From positions 8,742,001 through 8,806,000 of the forward strand of contig NC_058153.1 in assembly GCF_011075055.1 (NCBI RefSeq): a stretch of 64,000 nucleotides of DNA, read 5' to 3'. This document shows positions 23,021 through 34,089 of the stretch, piece by piece. This stretch comes from Mangifera indica. Its lineage: Eukaryota; Streptophyta; Magnoliopsida; Sapindales; Anacardiaceae. Positions within the stretch are counted from its first letter, which is position 1, and every line of letters begins with the position of its first letter. The position numbers and the translations under genes were made by a program. The notes under the pieces are model-generated. The model was not told the DNA's origin. It worked only from the letters and a program-made list of their open reading frames with translations, and ran no database searches.

Positions 23021-24559
23021 ATGGGAGAAGTTATGTCAAACAAGGAAAGTTCTTTGTCATCTCACGTTACCTCTTGCATGAAACACCATGATGGCCTTAC
23101 TCTCTTGTCCAGGAATGCTACTGGAAATGCTTCTATTATCCCAATAAAAGAGTCTTGCATTGAAGGTTCCTCCCTTATACACTCCACCACCAAGCCTACT
23201 GAACTGACTTTTCCAGCATCCTCTTCCTCAGTTCCGGTGACTGAAGGAAAGCGCTCTTGGAATAATTTATTCAAGGAGAAACAAGTTTCAAACCTTAAGC
23301 TTGAATACTTTCCTCCTTCGGAAAGCCTTGCTGGAGAAAAGTACTCTATTTCCCCTCCTCCTGAAGTTGCGGATGAAGGTGCAAAGAGATGGGAGAAATG
23401 TGCGATTGGTTTTTTCATTGGAAGAAGAATGTCGTTCCTCCATGTCAAAAGGTATGCAATCCGCCATTGGTCCAACTATGGGCTTACTGATTTTATATCC
23501 ACTGGAATGGGAGTTTATCTCCTAAAATTCAAGGATGAAGAAGGTATGATGAAAGTCTTGGAAGAGGAGACATGGATGATTGGTGGACAGCCCCTATTTG
23601 TTAGGAGATGGGAAAAGAACCTCTCAATGGTGGCGGAAAACATAAAGAAGATAGCAGTATGGGTAAAATTCTATGGAGTTCCCTTGGAATATTGGAGCTT
23701 AAAGGGTTTTAGCCATATTGCTAGTGTCTTAGGCCGTCCCCTCTATGTGGATTCTGTCACGGAGGAAGGGAGTAGATTGGAGTATGCCCGTATTTGTGTG
23801 GAGATTAATGTAAACCATGATTTCCCGGAGAAATTGGAGCTTGTACTACCATCAAAAGAAAAAGTTGAAATTCGGCTGGAGTATGCATGGAAACTGTTAA
23901 AATGCAACTTGTGTAATATGTTTGGCCGTGGAAATGAAGAGTGTAAAAGGAGAGTGGAAAGAGGAGAAGCTGTAAGAGGAAAATATGGCTTATATAAAGG
24001 AAGAAAGGTGAATAATAAGGAGGAGGCCTCAGGTGCAAAGGTGGGGATGGCTACTTCTGAAATTTAGAATACGGCTATGAATAACAATGGGAATGGTCGT
24101 CTAAACTTAATGACCCCTAGTAGTAAGAAGGAGGGGAAGAAAACCTTAAACAATAGTATGGGGATGATGAATAACAACAAGTTTGCAGCCTTAGCCACCA
24201 CTGGAAACATTGAGATTAATGCAGCTCAAAACGAAGGGGAGATTATCACGGTAGATGAAACACATGAGAAATTAGGCCCTTCAAATAGATTGGAATCTGT
24301 TCTTGGTGCCTCTTCCAGCAACGTGACATCAAAAGTGGCCGATCTTACAAGTGTGGAGCAGGTGGAGGAAATTCCCTCAAAAGAAGGAACTTCGGATCAG
24401 AAGCTTTGTGAATCTCCAGCAATTAATCACTTTGGAGGCAAAATTAAGGTTGATGAGGTGGATTTCATAAGGGAGAAAGGTGATGCTCTTAGCAAATCAC
24501 AACGGAGGAGATTGATGAAGCAAAAACAAAATGCTTCTCCCATCAATTATATCAAATGA
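23021..24559 (+). pseudogene. L1 LINE ORF1 (nucleic-acid-binding protein), one nonsense codon
   Basis: ORF1 proteins of plant L1 elements coat the LINE RNA. The start chosen is ATG 23021 (MGEVMSNK); an upstream open frame from 22892 lies in the pyrimidine-rich 5' UTR. The DUF4283-like region spans about 23370-23760 (GFFIGRR, GVYLLKF, GQPLFVRRW, VPLEYW). The zinc knuckle at 23903-23944 has Arg in place of His (CNLCNMFGRGNEEC); L2 keeps His. A CAG to TAG change makes a stop at 24065-24067. The true end is TGA 24557-24559, overlapping the ORF2 ATG. Confidence 0.88.
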
Positions 24560-27381
24560 CCAATATAGCTTGCTGGAATATTAGGGGCTTTAATGCTCCT
24601 ATTAAGCAAAAGGAGGTTAGTAGATTCATCTTGCAAAGTAAGATTGATATTATGGCCATTCTTGAAACAAAAGTTCGAGGTACTAATGTCAATAGAGTAT
24701 GCTCTAGCATTTGGGAAGGTTGGGAACATTGTAGTAATATGAGTGATGGTTCTATAGGCAGAATTTTGACTGGTTGGAATAAAGCTACTATTAGACTCAA
24801 TGTTATTGCGGATGATAGCCAATATATACATTGTGATGTGAAGCTTGTTAAGGAGAATTCTAGCATTGGCTTGACAATAGTCTATGGCAGCAATAATCCT
24901 ATGGAGAGAAAGGTTCTTTGGCGTAATCTCATAAATCAAGCCCATATGATGCAAAATACACCTTGGATCATAATGGGAGATTTCAACACCATCAAACACC
25001 CCCTAGAAAAGGTTGGTGGGGCTGCTTGGGGAAACTACTACTGTGAAGACCTTAGTAATTGTATGAGAGATGCTGAATTGGAGGACCTAAGGTTCATGGG
25101 TCATCTCCTAACTTGGAGTAATTGTAGTGAAGGAGCGAGAAGGATTGCATGCAAACTTGATAGGGCTCTCATCAATGATTCATGGAAGGATCTATTCCCA
25201 AATGCCATGGCTCATTTCTTCAACCCCTCCATTTCCGATCATTCTCCATGTTTGGTGAGAGTTGGTACCATAGAAGATTGTAGGAAAGTTCCTTTTAAAT
25301 TCTACAATATGTGGACACACCATAAAAACTTTCTCAATGTTGTTGCCAAAGTTTGGAACCAAGAAGCACAAGGCAGCCCCATGTTCATTGTAACAAGCAA
25401 GCTGAAAGTTGAGTTAAAAAAGTTCAATAAGGAGCATTTTGGCCACATCTCCGAAAGAGTGTTAGAAGCTAGAAGACAACTTGAAAATGTCCAAGAGCTT
25501 CTCCGGATAAGCCCCTTAGATGAGGATCTTGCTCGTGAGGAAAAAATAAGTTTAGAATCCTATAGATCCTTTGCTTTAGCTGAGGAATCTTTGGCTAGAC
25601 AAAAATCAAGAGTTCATTGGCTTAAGGAAGGTGATCAAAACACAAAATTCTTTTTCAAAAGCATCAAAGGCAGAAGAAATAGGAACTCTATCTATGGGAT
25701 CCAAAGGGAGAATGGAACCTTTGTTTATGGCATGGAGGAGGTAAAAGAGGAATTTGTGGATAATTTCAAATCTGTCCTAAATGTAAGGGAGCATTCAAAT
25801 GTGAACCTTGAGCAGCTCAAAAAGGTAGTCAAATTCTGGCTTAGAAATGAGGAAAAAGAAATGCTCATAAAAGAAATTTTAGCGGAGGAAATCAAAGAAA
25901 CCATTTTTGCCATGGATAACAACAAGGCCCCGGGTCCGGATGGATATGGTGCAAGTTTTTTCAAGACAGCATGGAACATTATTGGTGATGATGTTATAAA
26001 GGCCATCAAGCACTTCTTCAAAACAAGCCACCTTTTAAAAGAGGTAAATTGTACCATTCTTGCACTTGTTCCTAAAGTTTCTAATCCTACTCTTTGCAAG
26101 GATTTCAGGCCTATTGCTTGCTGCAATACTTTGTACAAATGCATCACTAAAATCATGGCAAACCGCCTCAAGGTCATTCTTCCGCATTTCATTAACAAAG
26201 CTCAAGGTGCCTTTGTGGGAGGCCGTAGCATTGGTGAAAACATCCTTTTATGCCAAGAGCTTATGCATAGCTACCATAAGGACACTCATGAAAAGAAATG
26301 TGCCATTAAGATTGATATTATGAAAGCTTATGACACACTAAATTGGGATTTCTTGCTTGCTGCCCTTGATTCCATTGATATGCCGCAAACATTCATAACT
26401 TGGATAAGGATGTGCATCACTAGTCCTATGTTTTCGGTGGGCCTAAATGGTGAACTTGTTGGCTTCTTCAAAAGTGCTACAGGTTTAAGGCAAGGAGATC
26501 CTCTCTCTCCTCACCTTTTTGTCATTTCCATGGAGGTGCTCTCTTGCATGCTTAGTGACCTAAAGGAGAATGCTCAGTTTAGCCATCATTGGAAGTTCAA
26601 GAAGAATAATATCACTCACTTGTGTTTTGCGGATGACCTCGTGATTTTTTGTAGGGCGGATGTATATTCCATATCTCTTATAAAAGAGGTATTAGATTGC
26701 TTCCATTCTTGGTCCGGGCTTAAATCAAATCTGTCCAAGAGCAATATCTACCTTTCCGGAGTCAATAATGCTGAAGCGGAACACCTTAAATCAATCCTTG
26801 GCATTGAGTTTGGCCCTCTTCCTTTTAAATACCTTGGTGTCCCTATGATTTCTTCTAAACTAAGGGTTGATGATTGCAAACCCCTCATTGACAAGATTGT
26901 GGCTAGGATCTCATCTTGGAAAAGTAAGTTCCTTTCTTATGCTGGAAGACTTATTCTTATCAAAGCTATTCTCTTTAGCATCCAAGTATATTGGTCTTCA
27001 ACATTCATCCTTCCCGCAAAAGTTCATAAGGTAATTGATGGCTACCTTAGAAATTTCCTTTGGAGTGAAGACATATCCTGTAGCAAGAAGGCAAAAGTTG
27101 CTTGGGATGATATTTGTCTTCCAAAAGAGGAAGGAGGATTGGGCATTATGAAAAGCAAATCTTGGAACAAGGCTGCAATGATGAAGCATATATGGAAACT
27201 CCTTCAAAATGCTGGAACATCCTTATGCGCCGATTGGATCAATGATAATCACCTTAGAAACCAAAGCTTTTGGGAGGTTAAACCAAGTGGCAATTGTTCT
27301 TGGGTTTGGAGGAAATTGCTTTTGCTTAGGGAAAGCCTTAAAGGAAAAATCCAAAGAATTGTAGGAAATGGGCAGAATACT
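24556..27381 (+). pseudogene. L1 LINE ORF2, first 942 codons (endonuclease and reverse transcriptase), cut by B2
   Basis: ORF2 nicks the target DNA and copies LINE RNA there. An APE-type endonuclease is at residues 1-235 (CWNIRG near 5, ETK near 37, GDFN near 141, SDHSP near 228). The RT shows NKAPGPDGYG near 455, GLRQGDPLSP near 643 and FADD at 691-694. There are no stops up to the B2 LTR at 27382. Compared with L2 it lacks three codons (in frame) near 25403. The rest of the protein resumes at 34090. Confidence 0.92.
27377..27381. repeat. Target-site duplication of B2 (ATACT)
   Basis: ATACT at 27377-27381 recurs at 34085-34089. The empty site is preserved in L2 at about 48797-48803, where ATACTCATCTTTGG is continuous. 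Confidence 0.94.
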
Positions 27382-28365
27382 TGATGTATTTTCGGCTACC
27401 TCTCCAACCATAGCTTCCAAGTCTTTATCAAGTCTCCATTTGGCTCAAGCCACCATTGAGAATGAAGAATTAGCTCCATGCAAGCCCAAAGATTCATTGC
27501 TTTTTCCACATTGGCCCAACTCTACTTTTGGGTGCAATCTCATTACTTGCATCCAAGGCCTTAATGAAATAGCAACTTAAATGAGTCCAAGAAGCCAACT
27601 ACAAGCCCACTTGAAGCCCAAGTAGATGAGGCAGCCCTCCATCACTTAAATGGAGCCCAAGATGCCATGAAGCCCATTTACAACTAAATGGGAAGAAAGT
27701 AACTATAGTTGGTGGACATAGTTCCACCTTTTAAGGAAAAGTTGTTCCCTTTTGTTAGTTTATTCATTAATGTAGTATGGCCTTAGTTTAAATGAATGGT
27801 TGAGCTTAAATGAAGGGCGAAGCTTCCATGTCAAATTAATTGCCCAATTTTTGCCGCCATATGCACTTGTATATGAAGTAGATTTTCACTTGTAAAAAAG
27901 GCTAGACTTCTTGCTAATGAAAAATTCAAGTAAAGCTTTGTAGCTTTTCTTTAGTTGCTCTTTCCTTTATCCAATTCATCTTGGAGGAAGAATTGGTGGT
28001 GGAAGACCCCAAGGTTGGTGGAAATTTCCTTTATGCCTTGGTTAACTTTCTTGTTACCCCTTGAAATCCAAAGTGTGAATGTGTCTTATATGCCCGAATA
28101 CTGTTCACAGTATGTAATTTTGCCATTTTCAGATTTTGCCATCAAACTTTGAAACAAGTTTTGAATGCTTTGTTGATTGAGTTGTGATTGCTATCATATA
28201 CCATTAGAAAGCTCTTTGAATGCCCTTTCCAATGAACTATAATTTGTATGTTTTGGAAGTCATTTGATTGGTTAAATTGGAAGCCAAAGTGCTGCTGGGT
28301 TATGAACAATAATTTCCAGATTTTGATTTTGTGAATTGTTGCATTGCCTTGATGGATATGCACCA
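27382..28365 (+). repeat. B2 5' LTR (984 bp)
   Basis: It starts TGATGTATTTTCGG and ends ATATGCACCA. It lacks about 9 bp present in the 3' LTR near 33390 (TAGTTGGAT before TACAACTAAATGG). It includes an open frame (27368-27580) that is only the duplicated pol tail. Confidence 0.93.
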
Positions 28366-28367
28366 TT

Positions 28368-28379
28368 TGGTATCAGAGC
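28368..28379 (+). promoter_or_regulatory. B2 primer-binding site
   Basis: TGGTATCAGAGC starts two bases after the LTR, complementary to initiator tRNA-Met. Confidence 0.93.
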
Positions 28380-28589
28380 CTAGGTTGTTTGTGTGATTTG
28401 TTGACTGATTTCTATCTCCCGGAGCCACTGTTCACCTCCCGGAATTTACTGTTCACTACAAATTTACTGTTCATAGAACCTTAATTTGCCTTAAACACAA
28501 ACCTTCCTTAACCTAAAAACTTACCAATACTCACCCCAACCCTTAAACACTTATAACCATTAACCTTTACCTACTAGCCATTACCACAA

Positions 28590-29726
28590 ATGTCCCATAA
28601 AAGAACTTCATCCTCCTCACCTCCTCATCCTTGGGAATTTGCCAACATGACATTAAAAGAAGAGGTCAAAGGAGAACTTAAGGCCATCAAGGACCAAATG
28701 AATCAAATGATGCAAATGATGAGAGACTTGACCCTCACTCAAAGTCGGGCATCCTTATCACAGCCCCAAACTTCAACACAAAGCCAAATACCCCCTCCTC
28801 CACCTCGCCCAACCCAACTACATCAACCAAGAAGACATATTAGACCTTCCCCTCCTCCTCCTAGACATCATAGGGAGGAATTGATGCTTCATGATTATTC
28901 AAGTGAGGAAGAACAAGAGAGGCCACCTAGGAGAGAAAAGGATGATGATAGGGGTTTAAGGATTGAAATTCCGGAATTCGAAGGGAGCATGAGTCCGGAT
29001 GATTTTGTTGATTGGTTACATGCTATAGAGAGAGTTTTTGAATATAAGGGCTATTCGGATGAGAAGAAATGTAAACTTGCCATCTTGAAATTCAAGGATT
29101 ATGCATCCTTGTGGTGGGAAAATCTTAAGAAGCAAAGGGAAAGGGATGGTAAAGAGAGAGTGAGATCTTGGGAGAAACTAAAGAAGCTTATGAAGAGAAG
29201 ATTCCTTCCAGACAACCATAAACAAGATCTTTACCTCAAGCTACACACCCTTAAGCAAGGAAGTGGTGGAGTAGAGCATTACATAAGGGAGTTTGAGAAG
29301 CTATTAATGAGGAGTGAGCTGCCGGAAGTGAAAGAGCAAACCATTGCAAGATTCATTGGTGGTTTAAACCAAGACATTGCTCATATGGTAGAATTGCAAC
29401 CATATTGCACCTTTGAAGATGTTTGTAAGTTGGCTATTAAGGTGGAGAAGCAAAAGAAGGCCATGTAGTCTACGGTTGCCAAGCCATTTACAAAGGGGAC
29501 TTCATTCTACAAAAGCCCTCCTTTCCACAAGGGAACCACCTTTCAAAAGGGTTCCCCATCCAACTATAAGGCTGCCGAAATCACTTCCAAGGAGAAAGGG
29601 AAAGAAAAGGTGGTAGAACCTAGCAAGAACAAACCAATTATGGGAAGACTTGATCTCTCCAATAAAAAGTGCTTCAAATGCCAAGGCTATGGACACTTCT
29701 AAGCCGAATGCCCAAATAGAAGAACT
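28590..29726 (+). pseudogene. gag: B2 gag with two stops
   Basis: The ATG at 28590 begins MSHKRTSSSS. A short helical region rich in Met/Gln (NQMMQMM) and a Pro/Gln/His-rich stretch lead to the Gag core (residues about 120-290, with YASLWWENLKKQ). The first stop, TAG at 29466-29468, is at a position where B1 has Lys. The second, TAA near 29701, falls inside the CCHC knuckle (CFKCQGYGHF, stop, AEC). The same frame then continues as pol, so gag and pol were one polyprotein. Confidence 0.9.
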
Positions 29727-32700
29727 TTGTCATTGATGGAGATTCAAGCTATTGAAGAATTTCTTCAAGAAGATGAAGAAAATGTAGATTATGGCCATGA
29801 AGATGGAGCTGCCGAAGAAGAAGAAGAGGAGCTCATGCAAAGGGCTGATGAAGGAGAGATGTTAGTGATTAGAAGAGCATTGCATTCCAAGTCCTTTCCA
29901 CATGAGGAACAGAGGCTCCAAATTTTCCAATCAAGATGCACCATTGGAGGCAAGGTGTGTTCTTTGATTATAGATAGTGGAAGTTGTGCAAATGTGGCTT
30001 CATCTACATTAGTGGAGAAACTTGGATTGTCTACCATACCTCATCCTCAACCATATAAGCTCCAATGGTTGAGCAATGGGACCAGCCTCCAAGTAGCCAA
30101 ACAAGTACTTGTTTCCTTCTCCATTGGTAAGCATTACCAAGATGAGATTGTGTGTGATGTAGTTCCCATGGATGCATGCCATTTGTTGCTAGGGAGACCT
30201 TGGCAATTTGATAGAGAAGTAACTCATAATGGTAAAAAAAACACTTATTCCTTCAAATTCAAAGGGAAGGCCATTACTTTGCTACCTCTTAGTCCCCAAG
30301 AAGCTAACAAGGCTATCAAAGGGAAAGAAGCTAAAAGGGAGAGTATGTATATGAATGGGCAGCAAGTAGAAAGGGCTCTTTTGAGTTTGCAACCTATCTT
30401 TGCATTACTTATACTTGAAGGGGAGCTCAAACATGAGAAGAAAGAAGCCAACCCCTTAGTTCAATCTCTCTTGGCTGAATTTGAAGATGTGTTCCCACTA
30501 GAGCTTCCATCCGGCCTCCCTCCTATAAGAGGCATTGAGCATCAAATTGACTTGGTTCCGGGTGCACCATTGCCTAATAAGCCAGCCTATAGATGCAATC
30601 CCATGGAGACTAAAGAGTTGCAAAGGCAAGTGGAAGAATTGATTGAAAAAGGCTTTGTGAAGCCTAGCATGAGTCCATGTTCCGTTCCAGCCCTACTTGT
30701 TCCTAAGAAAGATGGCTCATATAGGATGTGTGTGGATAGTAGAGCCATTAACAATATAACCATCAAGTATAGGTATCCCATCCCTAGACTTGATGACATG
30801 CTTGATGAGTTACATGGTGCTTGTGTCTTCTCCAAAATTGATCTAAGGAGTGGCTACCATCAAATAAGGATGAAAGAAGGAGATGAATGGAAGACAGCCT
30901 TCAAGACTAAAAGAGGCTTATATGAATGGTTGGTTATGCCCTTTGGCCTTTCAAATGCTCCAAGCACTTTCATGAGGCTTATGAATGAGGTACTCAAACC
31001 TTACATTGGTGCATTTGTTGTTGTTTATTTTGATGACATATTAGTATATAGCAAAACTCTTGATGATCATGTCTTGCATTTGAGAAGTGTTTTTGATGTG
31101 TTTAGGAAAAATAAGTTATATGCAAAGGAAGCGAAGTGTGAATTCTTTGTAGACCAAGTTGTGTTCCTTGGATATGTAGTTTCTAAGGATGGTATTCAAG
31201 TAGATCAATCCAAGGTAGATGCCATTAAAACTTGGCCCCAACCAAAGACTCTCACTGAAGTTAGGAGCTTCCACAGCCTTGCTTCTTTTTATAGACGTTT
31301 TGTGCCTAATTTTAGCACTCTCATGGCTCCCATCACTGAATGTATGAAGAAAAATGGGTTTGAATGGTCTACGGCAGCCTCCAAAGCATTTGAAGAGGTT
31401 AAAAAGAAGTTATATGAAGCCCCCATACTTGCTCTACCTAATTTTGATAAGGTATTTGAAGTGGAATGTGATGCAAGTGGAGTTGGCATTGGGGCAGTCC
31501 TAACTCAAGCCAAAAGGCCCATTGCTTACTTTAGTGAGAAGCTCAATGAGTCCAAGAGAAGATACTCCACCTATGACAAAGAATTCTATGCAATTGTTAG
31601 AGCCCTTGATCATTGGAGTCATTACCTAAGGCCTAAACAATTTGTGCTTCATTCCGATCACCAAGCCTTGAAGTTTCTTAGTAGCCAACATAAGATAAGT
31701 TCAAGGCATGCTAAATGGGTGGAATTCCTCCAGTCTTTCTCCTTTGTTTCAGCATATAAACAAGGCTCTTCCAATGTAGTTGCCGATGCTCTTTCAAGAA
31801 GGCATTACTTGTTATCCATTCTTGATGCAAGAGTTCTAGGTTTCCAGCTTATGAGACAATATTACAATGAAGATGATAAGCTTTGGGAGATCATGAAGAA
31901 GTGTTCTAGAGGGGCATATGAAGACTATTCTGTCCATGATGGTTTTCTTTTTAAAGGAGCTAAATTATGCATCCCTAAGAGCTCTTTTAGGGAACTTCTC
32001 ATTAGGGAGACACATGGTGGTGGATTAGCAGGTCATTTTGGCATAAATAAGACCTTAGACATACTTAAAGAGCATTTCTATTGGCCTAAGATGGTGAGTG
32101 ACGTCCAAGCCATTATTGCAAGGTGTGGCACATGTCAAAGGTCCAAGTCTCATTTCAAACCTGGTCCTTACATGCCTTTACCTATTCCGGAGCAGCCATG
32201 GGAGGATCTTAGCATGGATTTTATTATGGCTCTTCCAAGAACTCAAAGGGGAAAGGATGCTATAATGGTGGTAGTAGATAGATTCTCTAAAATGGCCCAC
32301 TTCATCCCTTGTTCCAAGACTGAAGATGCTAGCAAGGTGGCTGAATTGTTCTTCAAGGAAGTGGTGAAGCTACATGGAATCCCAAGAACCATAGTTTCGG
32401 ATCGAGACACCAAGTTCTTGAGCCACTTTTGGAGGACATTATGGAGCAAAATGGGAACCAAGCTCATGTTTAGCACCTCTCATCACCCTCAAACCGATGG
32501 TCAAACCGAAGTAACTAATAGGACTTTGGGAACAATCTTGAGGACTTTGGTTAACAAGCACTTAAGGGATTGGGACTTGAAGATTGCTCAAGCTGAATTT
32601 TCCTACAATAGGAGTCCAAGCGCAACAACCGGACACTCTCCATTTGAGGTAGTCTCTGGCCTTAATCCCTTAACTCCTTTGGATCTAACTTCCTTACCTC

Positions 32701-33290
32701 TTGATGTGCAAGTTCACAAGGATGCCAAGGAGAAAGCTGCTGCCATGAAGAAGCTCCATGAAACCATCAAATCTCAAATCATGAAGGCCAATGAAGCTCA
32801 CAAGAGGAAGATCAACAAGCATAGGAAGCCATCCATTTTCAAACTGGGTGACTTGGTTTGGGTGCGTTTGAGAAAAGAGAGATTTCCAAGCAAAAGGAGG
32901 AGTAAGCTAGCTCCAAGGGCTGATGGACCATTTGAAGTGCTTGAGAGGGTAAATGACAATGCATACAAGGTGAATCTCCCAGATGAAATGGGAGGAGTCT
33001 CGGCCACCTTCAACATTGGAGATCTTTCACCATACATGGAGGATAGCCACCTTGAGGACTTGAGGGCAAGTCCTTCCCAACCCGGGGGGGATGATGTATT
33101 TTCGGCTACCTCTCCAACCATAGCTTCCAAGTCTTTATCAAGTCTCCATTTGGCTCAAGCCACCATTGAGAATGAAGAATTAGTTCCATGCAAGCCCAAA
33201 GATTCATTGCTTTTTCCACATTGGCCCAACTCTACTTTTGGGTGCAATCTCATTACTTGCATCCAAGGCCTTAATGAAATAGCAACTTAA
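29727..33290 (+). CDS. pol: B2 pol: protease, RT, RNase H, integrase (1187 codons, open)
   Basis: The longest open frame in the window. Domains: acidic N-terminus (residues 15-45), aspartic protease with IIDSGS (Asp about 83), RT with [12 protein letters not shown] and YFDD at 434-437, RNase H starting [13 protein letters not shown] near 580, the integrase HHCC finger around 760-800, catalytic Asp in SMDF (about 831), Asp in SDRD (about 892) and Glu in TDGQTEV (about 928), matching the DD35E spacing. A GPF-type module (ADGPFEVL) follows, and the C-terminus extends about 66 codons into the 3' LTR. The ATG at 29727 is only the first Met after the gag stop at 29701; the natural product would be processed from a Gag-Pol precursor. 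Confidence 0.92.
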   Translation: MSLMEIQAIEEFLQEDEENVDYGHEDGAAEEEEEELMQRADEGEMLVIRRALHSKSFPHEEQRLQIFQSRCTIGGKVCSLIIDSGSCANVASSTLVEKLGLSTIPHPQPYKLQWLSNGTSLQVAKQVLVSFSIGKHYQDEIVCDVVPMDACHLLLGRPWQFDREVTHNGKKNTYSFKFKGKAITLLPLSPQEANKAIKGKEAKRESMYMNGQQVERALLSLQPIFALLILEGELKHEKKEANPLVQSLLAEFEDVFPLELPSGLPPIRGIEHQIDLVPGAPLPNKPAYRCNPMETKELQRQVEELIEKGFVKPSMSPCSVPALLVPKKDGSYRMCVDSRAINNITIKYRYPIPRLDDMLDELHGACVFSKIDLRSGYHQIRMKEGDEWKTAFKTKRGLYEWLVMPFGLSNAPSTFMRLMNEVLKPYIGAFVVVYFDDILVYSKTLDDHVLHLRSVFDVFRKNKLYAKEAKCEFFVDQVVFLGYVVSKDGIQVDQSKVDAIKTWPQPKTLTEVRSFHSLASFYRRFVPNFSTLMAPITECMKKNGFEWSTAASKAFEEVKKKLYEAPILALPNFDKVFEVECDASGVGIGAVLTQAKRPIAYFSEKLNESKRRYSTYDKEFYAIVRALDHWSHYLRPKQFVLHSDHQALKFLSSQHKISSRHAKWVEFLQSFSFVSAYKQGSSNVVADALSRRHYLLSILDARVLGFQLMRQYYNEDDKLWEIMKKCSRGAYEDYSVHDGFLFKGAKLCIPKSSFRELLIRETHGGGLAGHFGINKTLDILKEHFYWPKMVSDVQAIIARCGTCQRSKSHFKPGPYMPLPIPEQPWEDLSMDFIMALPRTQRGKDAIMVVVDRFSKMAHFIPCSKTEDASKVAELFFKEVVKLHGIPRTIVSDRDTKFLSHFWRTLWSKMGTKLMFSTSHHPQTDGQTEVTNRTLGTILRTLVNKHLRDWDLKIAQAEFSYNRSPSATTGHSPFEVVSGLNPLTPLDLTSLPLDVQVHKDAKEKAAAMKKLHETIKSQIMKANEAHKRKINKHRKPSIFKLGDLVWVRLRKERFPSKRRSKLAPRADGPFEVLERVNDNAYKVNLPDEMGGVSATFNIGDLSPYMEDSHLEDLRASPSQPGGDDVFSATSPTIASKSLSSLHLAQATIENEELVPCKPKDSLLFPHWPNSTFGCNLITCIQGLNEIAT
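33084..33091 (+). promoter_or_regulatory. B2 polypurine tract
   Basis: GGGGGGGA directly precedes the 3' LTR start TGATG. It overlaps the pol frame, as in B1. Confidence 0.82.
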
Positions 33291-34084
33291 ATGAGTCCAA
33301 GAAGCCAACTACAAGCCCACTTGAAGCCCAAGTAGATGAGGCAGCCCTCCATCACTTAAATGGAGCCCAAGATGCCATGAAGCCCATTTAGTTGGATTAC
33401 AACTAAATGGGAAGAAAGTAACTATAGTTGGTGGACATAGTTCCACCTTTTAAGGAAAAATTGTTCCCTTTTGTTAGTTTATTCATTAATGTAGTATGGC
33501 CTTAGTTTAAATGAATGGTTGAGCTTAAATGAAGGGCAAAGCTTCCATGTCAAATTAATTGCCCAATTTTTGCCGTCATATGCACTTGTATATGAAGTAG
33601 ATTTTCACTTGTAAAAAGGGCTAGACTTCTTGCTAATGATAAATTCAAGTAAAGCTTTGTAGCTTTTCTTTAGTTGCTCTTTCCTTTATCCAATTCATCT
33701 TGGAGGAAGAATTGGTGGTGGAAGACCCCAAGGTTGGTGGAAATTTCCTTTATGCCTTGGTTAACTTTCTTGTTACCCCTTGAAATCCAAAGTGTGAATG
33801 TGTCTTATATGCCCGGATACTGTTCACAGTATGTAATTTTGCCATTTTCAGATTTTGCCATCAAACTTTGAAACAAGTTTTGAATGCCTTGTTGATTGAG
33901 TTGTGATTGCTATCATATACCATTAGAAAGCTCTTTGAATTCCCTTTCCAATGAACTATAATTTGTATGTTTTGGAAGTCATTTGATTGGTTAAATTGGA
34001 AGCCAAAGTGCTGCTGGGTTATGAACAATAATTTCCAGATTTTGAGTTTGTGAATTGTTGCATTGCCTTGATGGATATGCACCA
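33092..34084 (+). repeat. B2 3' LTR (993 bp)
   Basis: It starts TGATGTATTTTCGG, ends ATATGCACCA and is followed by the TSD ATACT. The first about 200 bp carry the end of the pol frame (stop 33288-33290). Confidence 0.94.
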
Positions 34085-34089
34085 ATACT

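Larger units (their letters stand above)
27382..34084 (+). mobile_element. B2: family B gypsy element, complete structure with open pol
   Basis: The 6703 bp element has 5' LTR 27382-28365, PBS 28368-28379, gag from 28590, pol to 33290, PPT 33084-33091 and 3' LTR 33092-34084, with TSD ATACT. By eye the LTRs differ at about a dozen single sites plus one roughly 9 bp gap, so insertion is fairly recent. It is the best family B copy here and interrupts L1 ORF2 in the same orientation. Confidence 0.95.

Noticed and set aside
24547..24999. Minus-strand open frame of 150 codons (and its 190-codon counterpart at 46150-46722) over the LINE endonuclease
   Set aside because: It is exactly antisense to conserved ORF2 coding sequence, has no recognisable domain, and is present in both copies only because L1 and L2 are near identical.
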